Assembly (NCBI GenBank): GCA_963783945.1
Contig: CAWAPS010000032.1
Location: forward strand, 1 to 64,000
Reading direction: 5' to 3'
DNA length: 64,000 nt
DNA from: CAWAPS01 sp963783945
GTDB lineage: Bacteria > Actinomycetota > Acidimicrobiia > Acidimicrobiales > Palsa-688
Part shown: positions 53,462 to 61,411 of the stretch, piece by piece
How positions within the stretch are numbered: position 1 is the first letter of the stretch
Layout of the letters: each line of letters opens with the position of its first letter
Notes under the pieces: generated by a model
Databases searched by the model: none
What the model saw: only the letters and a program-made list of their open reading frames with translations
Told to the model about the DNA's origin: nothing
Translations under genes and position numbers: made by a program

Positions 53462-54958
53462 TTATGCCAGCCCGCGCCCGAGCGGAAGGGTCCAGGCGAA
53501 CGCCTCCATCTGCCGGCCGAACAACCGGCGCAGGTCGAGGTGACACGCCTGAGCCGCCTGCTCGATTTCCGCGCATGCCGTCTGCAGACCCCCAGGGTCA
53601 GCCGCGCTTGCGGTGACGTAGCCGGAGAAGCGGAACTCCACGTGGCCGTCGGCCAGCTCGGCCTCGCGGCGTGCGACTCCTTCGGCTTCCCGTCCCCGCC
53701 GGGCGCTCGGCAGGAACCCGGCCCGGCTGCGCAGCTCGGCATCCGCCACGTCCGCGGTTCGAGCCGACCGGGCCTCCCTCATGGCCCGATCGGGGGCGAC
53801 GGGGGCCATGGTCAACGACACTGTCCTTTCCCCGCCTGCGACAAGTAAGGGAAACAGGAAATCGGGATTGACCTCCACCCGTGGCCACTCCGCGATCCAG
53901 TACGTGGCATGCCAGCTGTCGTCGGCCCGAAAGGCCGACCAGGTCTCGGCCGTCGCCATGGGCCAGGGTTGAGCCCCGCTGCGGAGTCCCCTCCCCTCGC
54001 GCCGCGGATCGTAAGCGCCGGCGATGACCGAGCACAGCTCGGTAAGACCGAGCGGTGGCCCCGGACGAATATCGGCTTGGCGAAGGTGTCCCTCGAGCAG
54101 GCGCAGCTCGCGCCGGATCGTCTCCTCCGCCTTCCCAGGGGGACGAATCGAGCGATCGACGGTCAGCACCACCATTACCCGGCGGGCCCGAATGTCGGGC
54201 GCCAGCCCCCCGACCAGGTCGCAGTAACTCGCCCGTGAGTGCCGTGACGCCGGGGGCTCCCCGGTTGCCGGAAGGACGAGGTCGCCCATCTTGGACGGGT
54301 CTACAGGAATACCCCGCTCGACCCATTGGACTCTTCGCAGCGGGCCGCCCGGACGACCTACCGCAGTGAGGACCGACCGCCACGCGTCTAGCCTCTGCAC
54401 CTGCTGCAGGGGGTCGAGGAGAGCAAACGACCGGCCGCTGACCGGCACCACGGCCGCCCAGGTGCCGCTCGGGACGTCATCGACGATTCCGATGGAGGGC
54501 TGGCCGAACTGGCCGGCGAGCCGGAGCAGGCGGACTCCAGGAGGCCCGAGGCCAGCGGGCACGGGCTTCCAGCTGGGTCGGCCGGGCCAGACCGCTCGCC
54601 GGGAGACCACTGAATCGCGACCCGGCCCGCGCTCACCGAGCCGGTGGCCGATGACGGCGCCCTCGAGGGGAGCCGGGCTCCTCCTGGTGGCTCGAGCCGA
54701 ACGGGCTAGCCAGTGGGCCCCGGCCGGGAGCCACGCCGCAAGGGGTTCGCCGGCACGCGGGATCACTGCCGTACCCACCGCGGCCAGCGCTACGACCGCC
54801 GCCAGCAGCCGCCCGATCGGGGCAGGAGCGGCCCGAAGGACAGCCAGAGCGCCGAGCAAGCCAGCACCCAGGGCGACCAGCTGCACCCATTGCAAGCCAA
54901 GCAGGACGCCGCGGCGCTCCAGCGGATTGAACAAGTACCGCCGGGGAGGATCAGTCAC
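53462..54958 (-). CDS. SCO6880-family type IV secretion protein
   Basis: The 498-residue protein begins with a short cytoplasmic stretch (RRYLFNPLERRGVLLGLQWV) and two membrane segments, as in PrgI/VirB3-like proteins. A long soluble part follows with GIVDDVPSGTWAAVVPVSGR and LGLTELCSVIAGAYDP, like the N-terminal domain of VirB4. This makes it a VirB3-VirB4N-type fusion known from actinobacterial clusters (SCO6880 family). GTG 54958 overlaps the stop of the VirB6-like gene by 4 bases. Confidence 0.8.
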   Translation of the reverse strand: MTDPPRRYLFNPLERRGVLLGLQWVQLVALGAGLLGALAVLRAAPAPIGRLLAAVVALAAVGTAVIPRAGEPLAAWLPAGAHWLARSARATRRSPAPLEGAVIGHRLGERGPGRDSVVSRRAVWPGRPSWKPVPAGLGPPGVRLLRLAGQFGQPSIGIVDDVPSGTWAAVVPVSGRSFALLDPLQQVQRLDAWRSVLTAVGRPGGPLRRVQWVERGIPVDPSKMGDLVLPATGEPPASRHSRASYCDLVGGLAPDIRARRVMVVLTVDRSIRPPGKAEETIRRELRLLEGHLRQADIRPGPPLGLTELCSVIAGAYDPRREGRGLRSGAQPWPMATAETWSAFRADDSWHATYWIAEWPRVEVNPDFLFPLLVAGGERTVSLTMAPVAPDRAMREARSARTADVADAELRSRAGFLPSARRGREAEGVARREAELADGHVEFRFSGYVTASAADPGGLQTACAEIEQAAQACHLDLRRLFGRQMEAFAWTLPLGRGLA

Positions 54959-56025
54959 TTTCCCTTCCCCGCCTCGGGTCCCGTTGCGTAGTCCGGCGGC
55001 CGTTCGGCCAGCGGCTGCGAGACCACTCCGGAGACCGGGGATGGGGCCACGGATCCCCGGGCCCGGGCCAACAGGAGGCCGGCAACAGGATGGCTCGGGG
55101 CGGTGACCGCCGAGGTGGCGCTCCGGTTGGCGGCCCGCCACGGTCGCCGGGACAGACCTTCAAGATGAGCGATGGCGTTCGCTTCGACAATGGGGGCCAG
55201 CCGGAGGAGGCAGAACGGAGTGAATCCGGCCATCAGCAGGACGGCGCTGGCGATAAGAGCGTGATCGGCCGTCGGTCCGGCCTCGAGCGCCCCCAGTCCG
55301 AGCGTCAGCGAGCCCACGATCACGAATTTGGACAGGACGAGAACGGCGAGAAGCTCGAGGATGCGCCGGGCCACAGCCGCGGTAGCGGGCCATATGTAGC
55401 CGAGCAGGGCGAGCGGCATGAAGAACATGGCGATGTACACGGCGGCCGAACGGACGATGAGCTCCAGCCAGATCAGCACCGAGCCGGCGATCATCAAGAG
55501 GGCCACGACCATCTCGACGACGGCCGGCGCACCCGATACCAGACCGGCGACCGCAGAGTCGTTGAACTGCCCGGCCATGGCCGCCGAGTCCCGCCCCACG
55601 ATGAACTGGCACATGGCGTCGGTCACGCTCACCGCAACCGCGACGAGCGCCACCCCTCCAGCCCCGGCGAGGAGAGAGACGGGCAGTCCTACGCCCCACA
55701 CCCGCCCCAACCGCTTCAGGTCCTGCCGGCAGATCGCCGAGATGGTCGCAACCATGAGCAGGGGCGCCACCACGATCTCCATCAGGCTCACCATGTCGGA
55801 TTCCTTGTCGACGAACCAGGGGGTATCGACCTGTAGTGGCAGGGAGCCATTGACGAACGAGATGACGTGGCCGACCAGCCAGGCCGCCGCCTGCGACAGC
55901 TCCGTAGTGAAACTCCCGAGAACGGCGCTAGCCGCGGCTTGGGCCGCCGCGCCGCCCGCGTAGGGCAGAGCGCCCGCGCACGCCCCGGCGATAGGACAGG
56001 ACACAGTCAGGGGAGCGGCGATCAC
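54955..56025 (-). CDS. VirB6/TrbL-like polytopic membrane protein
   Basis: The 356-residue protein starts VIAAPLTVSCPIAGACAGAL. It has a long periplasmic part with TPWFVDKESDM and then about six membrane segments: IVVAPLLMVATISAICRQDL, VSLLAGAGGVALVAVAVSVT, VVEMVVALLMIAGSVLIWLE, AVYIAMFFMPLALLGYIWP, LLAVLVLSKFVIVGSLTLG and HALIASAVLLMAGFTPFCLL. The pattern is that of VirB6/TrbL channel components. It overlaps the genes on both sides by 4 bases. Confidence 0.82.
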   Translation of the reverse strand: MIAAPLTVSCPIAGACAGALPYAGGAAAQAAASAVLGSFTTELSQAAAWLVGHVISFVNGSLPLQVDTPWFVDKESDMVSLMEIVVAPLLMVATISAICRQDLKRLGRVWGVGLPVSLLAGAGGVALVAVAVSVTDAMCQFIVGRDSAAMAGQFNDSAVAGLVSGAPAVVEMVVALLMIAGSVLIWLELIVRSAAVYIAMFFMPLALLGYIWPATAAVARRILELLAVLVLSKFVIVGSLTLGLGALEAGPTADHALIASAVLLMAGFTPFCLLRLAPIVEANAIAHLEGLSRRPWRAANRSATSAVTAPSHPVAGLLLARARGSVAPSPVSGVVSQPLAERPPDYATGPEAGKGK

Positions 56026-56327
56026 CCTATCGACGCCCCGCGGTGCAGGAAGAAGCTGATGATGTATGGCGCCCCGCCTATCAGCACCGCCGCCAGCGCC
56101 GAGACCAGTACGCCGCGCCGCCCGTTGTAGGCCTGCTGATAGTTCTGCGAGTAGTGCCCGAAGGCCCACGTCACCGCGCCCACGACCACGCCCAGGACGG
56201 CCGCTATCAGCGCCCACCCTCCGATCCCGTCGGCCAGGTGCTCGAGCACGCTCGCCCCGGGCAGCTGGGTGGGATCGGGGTTCAGGGTCACCGAGGGACC
56301 CGGCACGGCGAGCGGTAACGGCAGCAT
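56022..56327 (-). CDS. small pilin-like membrane protein (DUF6112/VirB2-like)
   Basis: The 101-residue protein has a short N-terminal stretch and two membrane segments (WALIAAVLGVVVGAVTWAFG and GVLVSALAAVLIGGAPYIIS), joined by the polar loop SQNYQQAYNGRRG. This hairpin topology is that of VirB2/TrbC pilins, and DUF6112 proteins sit at this place in actinobacterial clusters. GGAGG eight bases before ATG 56327 decides the start. It is the first gene of the five-gene operon. Confidence 0.78.
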   Translation of the reverse strand: MLPLPLAVPGPSVTLNPDPTQLPGASVLEHLADGIGGWALIAAVLGVVVGAVTWAFGHYSQNYQQAYNGRRGVLVSALAAVLIGGAPYIISFFLHRGASIG

Positions 56328-56927
56328 GTGGTGCACCTCCGGGTGAGTCGGACGTCAACAGACCCACCTTTTCATAGATTTACATGCTATTCCAGTCTTT
56401 TATGTTTACGAAAGAGTCCAGGGATCGAGCGCCGCCGCTCCGGTCGTCCCGCTTCGCCCGTCGGACCGCCGTAGTGAGGGTGGTCGGGGTCGATGAGGTC
56501 ATCGGTCAGCGGCTGCTGGTCTATGTCCAACAGACCGACGTCGTCCGTCGCCCGTCGCCCTTCGGCTGAGGCCTTTGGCCGAGCTGCCGCCGTCGTTGCC
56601 GGCCCAGACCAGGGTGACCACGCCGATCGTCGGCCCGGCGAGCTGGGGCCAGTCCCGCTGTCACCCGCACAATGGCGAGGGCCATGGCTCCACCCGGCCG
56701 GCGCCGGGCCGGCTTCGGCCGATCAGTGGCAGCTGGACGGGTTGATCTGGTTCGAGTCCGGCCGAGTCCGACGAGGATGGCGCGGGTAGGTGCGGACCAA
56801 AGCGAACGGCGGGCGCCTCAGCGCGCCATCGTTACCGGTCGGGTCGACCAGGACGGCGACACAACCGGCTTCGCCCCGTGCCGGTCCACACGCGCACGGG
56901 ACCCGCGGCTGCGGCATGGCCAATCCA
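56328..56927. other. 600-base region upstream of the type IV cluster
   Basis: 56370-56410 is unusually AT-rich and is a candidate promoter. Beyond it, on the minus strand, an open frame without a start codon ends at 56387 and reads GLLDIDQQPLTDDLIDPDHP then HYGG. An adjacent frame reads AGPTIGVVTLVWAGND. These may be remains of a decayed gene. No integrase, relaxase or repeat could be seen. Confidence 0.35.
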
Positions 56928-57593
56928 TCACCGGCCCAGGACGTCATGGAGACAATCGCGAAGCAGCTGGCCCAACAGCTTGTTGTCGGCGTCGGGGAAG
57001 GCGTCGTCGGGCAGGAAGAGACCGGCGAAGAGAGCACCCATGCTCGCGGCCATACGGACCCGGTCCCGGATGGGGAGGCGAGGGTCGGAGAGGACGTGGC
57101 GCAACTGGTTTTGGATGTCCTCGTGCTCCGCGTCGTGGCCTTCGCTGTGCAGCTTCTCGAGAGCAGCCTGATTCCGCTCGTGCATGAGGAAGAGCTTGCG
57201 CTGGACGAGCATCTGGTCGACGACCTCATCGAGCAGCGCGCCCCACCGCTCCAGGGTGATCGGCTCGTCGCCCGTCATGCTTGTGAGCGCGCTCTTGCCG
57301 AAATCGTGCAGGCGCATGTGGAGGGCCATGAGGATGTCCTCTTTGGCCTCGAAGTGGTAGTAAAGGGCGGCTTTGGTGACGCCCAGCCGCTCGGCAATCT
57401 CGCGCAGGCTGGTGCCGTCGTAGCCCTGGTCGACGAAGAGATCGAGGGCTATGTCGAGGATGCGCTCCCGGGTGGACGAGGCGGGCGGGTGTTCGTCCTG
57501 GTGGTGGGGCTGCTGTCGGGCGGCCCGGGACGCTGCGGTTCGGGGCGCCGCGGCCTTTCCTGCATCTCCTCGGGGTTCTGCGGTCTGGGTCAT
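56928..57593 (-). CDS. TetR-family transcriptional regulator
   Basis: The 221-residue protein has a 40-residue Ala/Gln-rich leader. The TetR DNA-binding domain follows (RERILDIALDLFVDQGYDGT, then SLREIAERLGVTKAALYYHF and EAKEDILMALHMRL). The ligand-binding helices occupy the rest. It is divergent from the DrrAB-type exporter, with a palindromic operator in between, so it most likely represses the exporter and itself until a ligand binds. Confidence 0.94.
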   Translation of the reverse strand: MTQTAEPRGDAGKAAAPRTAASRAARQQPHHQDEHPPASSTRERILDIALDLFVDQGYDGTSLREIAERLGVTKAALYYHFEAKEDILMALHMRLHDFGKSALTSMTGDEPITLERWGALLDEVVDQMLVQRKLFLMHERNQAALEKLHSEGHDAEHEDIQNQLRHVLSDPRLPIRDRVRMAASMGALFAGLFLPDDAFPDADNKLLGQLLRDCLHDVLGR

Positions 57594-57628
57594 GTCTGCC
57601 TGTCAGCCGTAATTTCGTGAAATACTAC

Positions 57629-57656
57629 TTGACGGCCGGTAAGTAGGGCACTTACC
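57629..57656. promoter_or_regulatory. exporter promoter with TetR operator
   Basis: GGTAAGT-AGGGC-ACTTACC (57638-57656) is a perfect inverted repeat with 7-base arms. A TTGACG box at 57629-57634 lies just before it and the -10 region (TACCAT, 57653-57658) overlaps the right arm. A further half-site GGTAAG occurs at 57688-57693. Binding by the adjacent TetR protein would block the promoter. Confidence 0.65.
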
Positions 57657-57718
57657 ATGCGGCTGGTAGGCAGTTTACTTTGCGACCGGTAAGGAAGTCC
57701 ACCGATTGGAGTCCAGCG

Positions 57719-58801
57719 ATGGCGGCGACTGATCTGATGATCGAGGCCGAAGACCTTCAGAAGCGCTACGGCGAGACCCAGGCCCTGGCCGGGGTGTCCT
57801 TCTCGGTGCCGGCGGGCACCATCCTCGGGCTGCTGGGACCGAATGGGGCCGGCAAGACGACGGCGGTGCGGATCCTGACCACGCTGGCTCGTCCCGACGG
57901 CGGTCGGGCCCTGGTTGCCGGGATCGACGTGGTGAAGCACCCGGGCCAGGTGAGGCGCCACATCGGTGTGGCCGCCCAGGATGCCACCCTTGACCCGCTG
58001 CTGACGGGGCGCCAGAACCTGGTCCTGGTCGGAGAGCTCTGCGACATGGGTCGTGCGGCCGCTCGAGGGCGAGCCTCGGAGCTGCTCGAGCAGTTCGAGC
58101 TGACCTATGCGGCCGACCGCGTCCTCAAGGGCTACTCGGGAGGCATGCGGCGGCGCCTGGACCTGGCGGCGTCGCTGATGACCCGGCCTCCGGTGCTCTT
58201 CCTGGACGAGCCGACGACCGGTCTGGATCCCACCAGCCGCCAGCGGGTGTGGGAGGCCATCCGGGAACTGCTCGGTGACGGCGTGACGGTGTTGCTGACC
58301 ACGCAATACCTCGACGAGGCGGACGAACTGGCCCACCGGATCGTGGTGGTGGACCACGGACGTGTGATCGCGGACGGGACTCCCCTCGCCTTGAAGCAGG
58401 CGTCCCGGAGCGCGCACCTGGAGGTCACGTTGGCTGGACCTTCCGGCGCCGCCGTGGGGGCTATCGCGCCGTTGGTGCCTGGTGGTGTCGTGAACGTGAG
58501 CGACGACGGGCGCCGGCTGTCAGCCGCGGTCGACGCCGGGGTCGGGTTGGCAACGTCGGTGGTGCGTGCGCTCGATGCCGCAGGGGTCCTGGTGGACAAC
58601 ATCGAGGTGCGCCAGCCGTCGTTGGACGACGTCTTCTTCTCTTTGACCGGCGGACACATCGAGGAGAAGGAGGTCGGAGAAGACGATCCCGACGACGGGC
58701 ATGACGGTCGGCCGGCGTCTGCGCTCGATGCGTCGGCCGACGGCACCGGCCGGGCCGGTAGCGGCGACCAGACCGAGCTCGAAGGAGTGAACGCCCGATG
58801 A
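57719..58801 (+). CDS. DrrA-type ABC transporter ATP-binding protein
   Basis: The 360-residue ATPase has Walker A LLGPNGAGKTTAVRIL, Q-loop GVAAQDATLDPLLTG, signature YSGGMRRRLDLAASL, Walker B PPVLFLDEPTTGLDPTS and the H region LLTTQYLDEADELAHR. The C-terminal DUF4162-like region ends in VRQPSLDDVFFSLTGG, as in daunorubicin-resistance DrrA proteins. An acidic tail of about 40 residues is extra. It pairs with the permease downstream through an ATGA overlap. Confidence 0.95.
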   Translation: MAATDLMIEAEDLQKRYGETQALAGVSFSVPAGTILGLLGPNGAGKTTAVRILTTLARPDGGRALVAGIDVVKHPGQVRRHIGVAAQDATLDPLLTGRQNLVLVGELCDMGRAAARGRASELLEQFELTYAADRVLKGYSGGMRRRLDLAASLMTRPPVLFLDEPTTGLDPTSRQRVWEAIRELLGDGVTVLLTTQYLDEADELAHRIVVVDHGRVIADGTPLALKQASRSAHLEVTLAGPSGAAVGAIAPLVPGGVVNVSDDGRRLSAAVDAGVGLATSVVRALDAAGVLVDNIEVRQPSLDDVFFSLTGGHIEEKEVGEDDPDDGHDGRPASALDASADGTGRAGSGDQTELEGVNAR

Positions 58802-59664
58802 CGACCACCACCCTCTCACCCTCCGCGTCGCGCTCCGCCGTCGCAATCCAAACCCCCAGATCAGAACGATGGCTCGGTCCGCTGGCCGACACCAGAGCCA
58901 TGACCCGGCGGAACCTGGTGCACATCTCGCGGGAGCCTATGCAGCTCTCGGACGTGACCATCCAGCCGGTGCTCTTCACGTTCCTGTTCGTCTACATCTT
59001 CGGCGGCGCCATCCCGATCCCTGGTGGCGGCTCCTACAAGGACTACCTGCTGGCCGGCATCCTGGCCCTGAACCTGGTGACCTCGACCATGGGCACCGCG
59101 GTAGGGCTCAGCACCGACCTGCACGAAGGCATGATCGAGCGCTTCCGGGCTCTGCCCATGTGGCGCTCGGCCGTCCTGGTCGGTCGCTCGGTCGCCGACT
59201 TCATGACGTCGTGCCTGTGTGCGCTGATCGTCGGCCTCACCGGGCTGTTGGTGGGATGGCGGGCGGACGCCAGCGTCCTGGCGATCACGGCCGGGTTCCT
59301 GCTGGTGCTGTTCTTCGCCTACTCGCTGACCTGGATTGCGGCCTCTGTCGGCCTCAACTCCAAGAGCCCGGAGTCGGCGGCGTCCTTCGGGTTCATCGTC
59401 TTGTTCCCTTTGGCCTTCGTCTCCAATGCCATGGTGCCCACGACCCACATGCCGGGCTGGATGCAGGCCATCGCAGACTGGAATCCGGTCAGCGCGGTCT
59501 GCGCCGGGACCCGGCACCTGTGGGGCAACCCCAACCCGTCGGCGGCGATCAACGCGTGGCCCATGCAGCATCCGGTCGAGGCCTCGCTGATCTGGTCGGC
59601 GGTGATCCTGGCCGTCGCCGCCCCCCTGGCCTCGTACTTCTTCCGGAAGCGGACCACCGAGTAG
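58798..59664 (+). CDS. ABC-2 type transporter permease (DrrB-like)
   Basis: The 288-residue protein has six membrane segments and the ABC-2 pattern: REPMQLSDVTIQPVLFTFLF, YLLAGILALNLVTSTMGTAV, DLHEGMIERFRALPMWRSAV and FVSNAMVPTTHMPGWMQAIA before the final WNPVSAVCAGTRHLWGNP. With the ATPase it forms a drug or lipid exporter under control of the divergent TetR regulator. Confidence 0.95.
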   Translation: MTTTTLSPSASRSAVAIQTPRSERWLGPLADTRAMTRRNLVHISREPMQLSDVTIQPVLFTFLFVYIFGGAIPIPGGGSYKDYLLAGILALNLVTSTMGTAVGLSTDLHEGMIERFRALPMWRSAVLVGRSVADFMTSCLCALIVGLTGLLVGWRADASVLAITAGFLLVLFFAYSLTWIAASVGLNSKSPESAASFGFIVLFPLAFVSNAMVPTTHMPGWMQAIADWNPVSAVCAGTRHLWGNPNPSAAINAWPMQHPVEASLIWSAVILAVAAPLASYFFRKRTTE

Positions 59665-59887
59665 AGCTCCACTGGCTGGCACCGGCGGACGCGGTGAACG
59701 CAGTGCTGAAGATCTTGTCGTCTCCGTCCCCATCGGCAGCGGGTGTGGCTCGTCATCGGCCGTTCGCCCTGAGGCAGAGGAAGCCAAGATATTCAGGCTC
59801 TTCTTATACAACCCACCGATGAGGTGAATGTACGAGAACCCGCCCCTGCCAGCACCCAGCCCGGAACCCATGTAGGAGGCCCGAGCC
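59665..59887. other. intergenic region after the exporter
   Basis: No gene or clear terminator is seen. Its 3' end holds the leader and ribosome binding site of the small CxxC protein. Confidence 0.4.
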
Positions 59888-60025
59888 ATGAACGCCATAG
59901 ACGTCTGCGCCATCTGTCACCAGCCGTTTGTCACTCGCGACGAGATCGTCGCCAACGCTCGCAACGAGCGGGCCACGATCTGGGTACATAGCGCCCCCTG
60001 CCTGGCGCCCGTCCAGGCTGCTTGA
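59888..60025 (+). CDS. 45-residue zinc-finger-like small protein
   Basis: AGGAGG at 59874-59879 lies eight bases before ATG 59888. The protein begins MNAIDVCAICHQPFVTRDEI and ends VHSAPCLAPVQAA. C7-x2-C10 with H11, and H34 with C38, could bind one zinc, as in treble-clef or HNH-adjacent knuckles. Codon use is like that of its neighbours. No family is recognised. It lies alone between the exporter and the DisA-N protein. Confidence 0.6.
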   Translation: MNAIDVCAICHQPFVTRDEIVANARNERATIWVHSAPCLAPVQAA

Positions 60026-60183
60026 TCGAGCGGATGACTAGCGGGGGACCTTCAGCGGCACTGGCCGAATCAACGACCAACGATGGGCCGTTTCCAGCCG
60101 CGGCGATGAGCAGCGGGCAGCCGTCAGCCAACGAAACTGAGTTCAAGAGCACCGAGGGACCGGTCGCCCTATCGCCTCAGATC

Positions 60184-61158
60184 TCAGTGATCCAGGTACC
60201 GGATCCCGTCGTGCGAGGTGCCGAGCACTGAACCGCTTCGGAAGACCGAAACCGGTCCGTCCTCGCTCACAGCGATGACGGTGGCGTGGCGGTCGTCGTA
60301 GCTGTAGCGGCGGCCTGAGGTGTGTCGAGTACCCCCCATCGCGTCGACGGTCCGCTCCGAAGCCTTGCTCGGCACCAGCCTCACGCCGAGCTGACGGAGT
60401 ATTCCCTCGCCGTCGAAGATGGCCGCCCCGTCGATCTGAGCCAGGGCATGACGTAGGGGGGCCAGATTGGACGCCTGGCGGACCCGCAAGGGAGGGGGCT
60501 CGGGTAAGCGCTCCTCGACCGCAGGACCCGGCTCGGAGTCGGGCCGGTAGACGAGCAAGGCCCCGATCCCCAAAGAACCGAGGTCGTGGACCGCGAACAC
60601 GAGCATCGCTTTTAGGACGGCTGGGTCACCTTCGGCCGAGTCAGCGGTGAGGGCCTCGAGCCAGCTGGCGACGGGCGGCTCGTGGTGCCAGCTGATGCCC
60701 TGCCAACGATGAACGCCTGAGGGTCCCACGACCCGAACTGTCCCCGCCGGGTGTCGCTGGACGATGGTTGCCTCGAACACGCCCGCCATCACCACGAGAT
60801 CCCGCTCTGAACCTGCGGGACGGTCGAAGACGACCCACTCGTTGGCGCCGTCGGCGCGGCGCAAGAGCCAGCTCGAAAGCCCGTCGGCAAAGCGGCGGGC
60901 GGCCGCGAGAGGTTGCTGACCGAGCTCGCCACGGGTGATGGCGAGCTGCGTTCCCGACGCCCACAGGGATGGATCCGATCGTGGCTCGACGATGGTTCCG
61001 CTACTGGCAATGCGGCGTTCGTGGACCGGCGGACGAAGAGCCTGATCGATCTCCTCGAGGAGCATGTGCCCGACGACATCGGACCGGTCTAACCGCAGAC
61101 CGCTCTCCTCGAGTTCCTCAGCCAGCCGTCGCAACCGGCCCGACCCAGACTCAGCCAT
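60184..61158 (-). CDS. DisA-N-domain (diadenylate cyclase-like) protein
   Basis: The 324-residue protein has an unrecognised N-terminal half (1 to about 180) with the segment VRVVGPSGVHRWQGISWHHE. A DAC domain follows: FAVHDLGSLGIGALLVYRPD (about 189-208), the DGA motif at 243-245 (QIDGAAIFDGEG) and GTRH at 276-279, followed by TVIAVSEDGPVSVFRSGSVL. DAC enzymes make c-di-AMP from two ATP. The usual RHRxA after GT is RHTSG here, and the next helix is replaced by a polar stretch, so activity is uncertain. ATG 61158 was preferred over 61194. Confidence 0.82.
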   Translation of the reverse strand: MAESGSGRLRRLAEELEESGLRLDRSDVVGHMLLEEIDQALRPPVHERRIASSGTIVEPRSDPSLWASGTQLAITRGELGQQPLAAARRFADGLSSWLLRRADGANEWVVFDRPAGSERDLVVMAGVFEATIVQRHPAGTVRVVGPSGVHRWQGISWHHEPPVASWLEALTADSAEGDPAVLKAMLVFAVHDLGSLGIGALLVYRPDSEPGPAVEERLPEPPPLRVRQASNLAPLRHALAQIDGAAIFDGEGILRQLGVRLVPSKASERTVDAMGGTRHTSGRRYSYDDRHATVIAVSEDGPVSVFRSGSVLGTSHDGIRYLDH

Positions 61159-61213
61159 GAGATGGCAACCTACCGTCCGGCCACCACCTCCCACCCGCGG
61201 TTGCCGCAGACGT

Positions 61214-61348
61214 TCAGCGCGCCGCGATCTCCTCGAGTGCGTTGGCGACGAAGCCGGGGGTGGTAACCATCAGGTCGTGGCCGGCGTCGATGTGCCACAG
61301 CCGTTCGTCGTCTCGGGCCGCCTCGATCAGTTTCGGGTCGCGACCGCC
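61214..61348 (-). pseudogene. alpha/beta hydrolase C-terminal remnant
   Basis: A 43-residue open stretch bounded by stops reads RDPKLIEAARDDERLWHIDA then GHDLMVTTPGFVANALEEIA, which is the last His-containing segment of an alpha/beta hydrolase. Nothing of the catalytic Ser region is found upstream, where the MBL-fold gene ends 63 bases away. Confidence 0.65.
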
Positions 61349-61411
61349 TCACCCAGTGCGTGCTCCGGTGACCGGTCGGCGCAGGAACGGCCTTTCGATG
61401 CGACCGGAGCT

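Noticed and set aside
52472..53848. 458-residue plus-strand frame opposite the VirB4-like gene
   Set aside because: A shadow frame; no motif, high Arg/Gly/His content, and it crosses two real genes.
58861..59913. 350-residue frame antisense to the ABC-2 permease
   Set aside because: It is very rich in Arg, Gly, Asp and His with no family pattern, and the sense frame is a clear permease.
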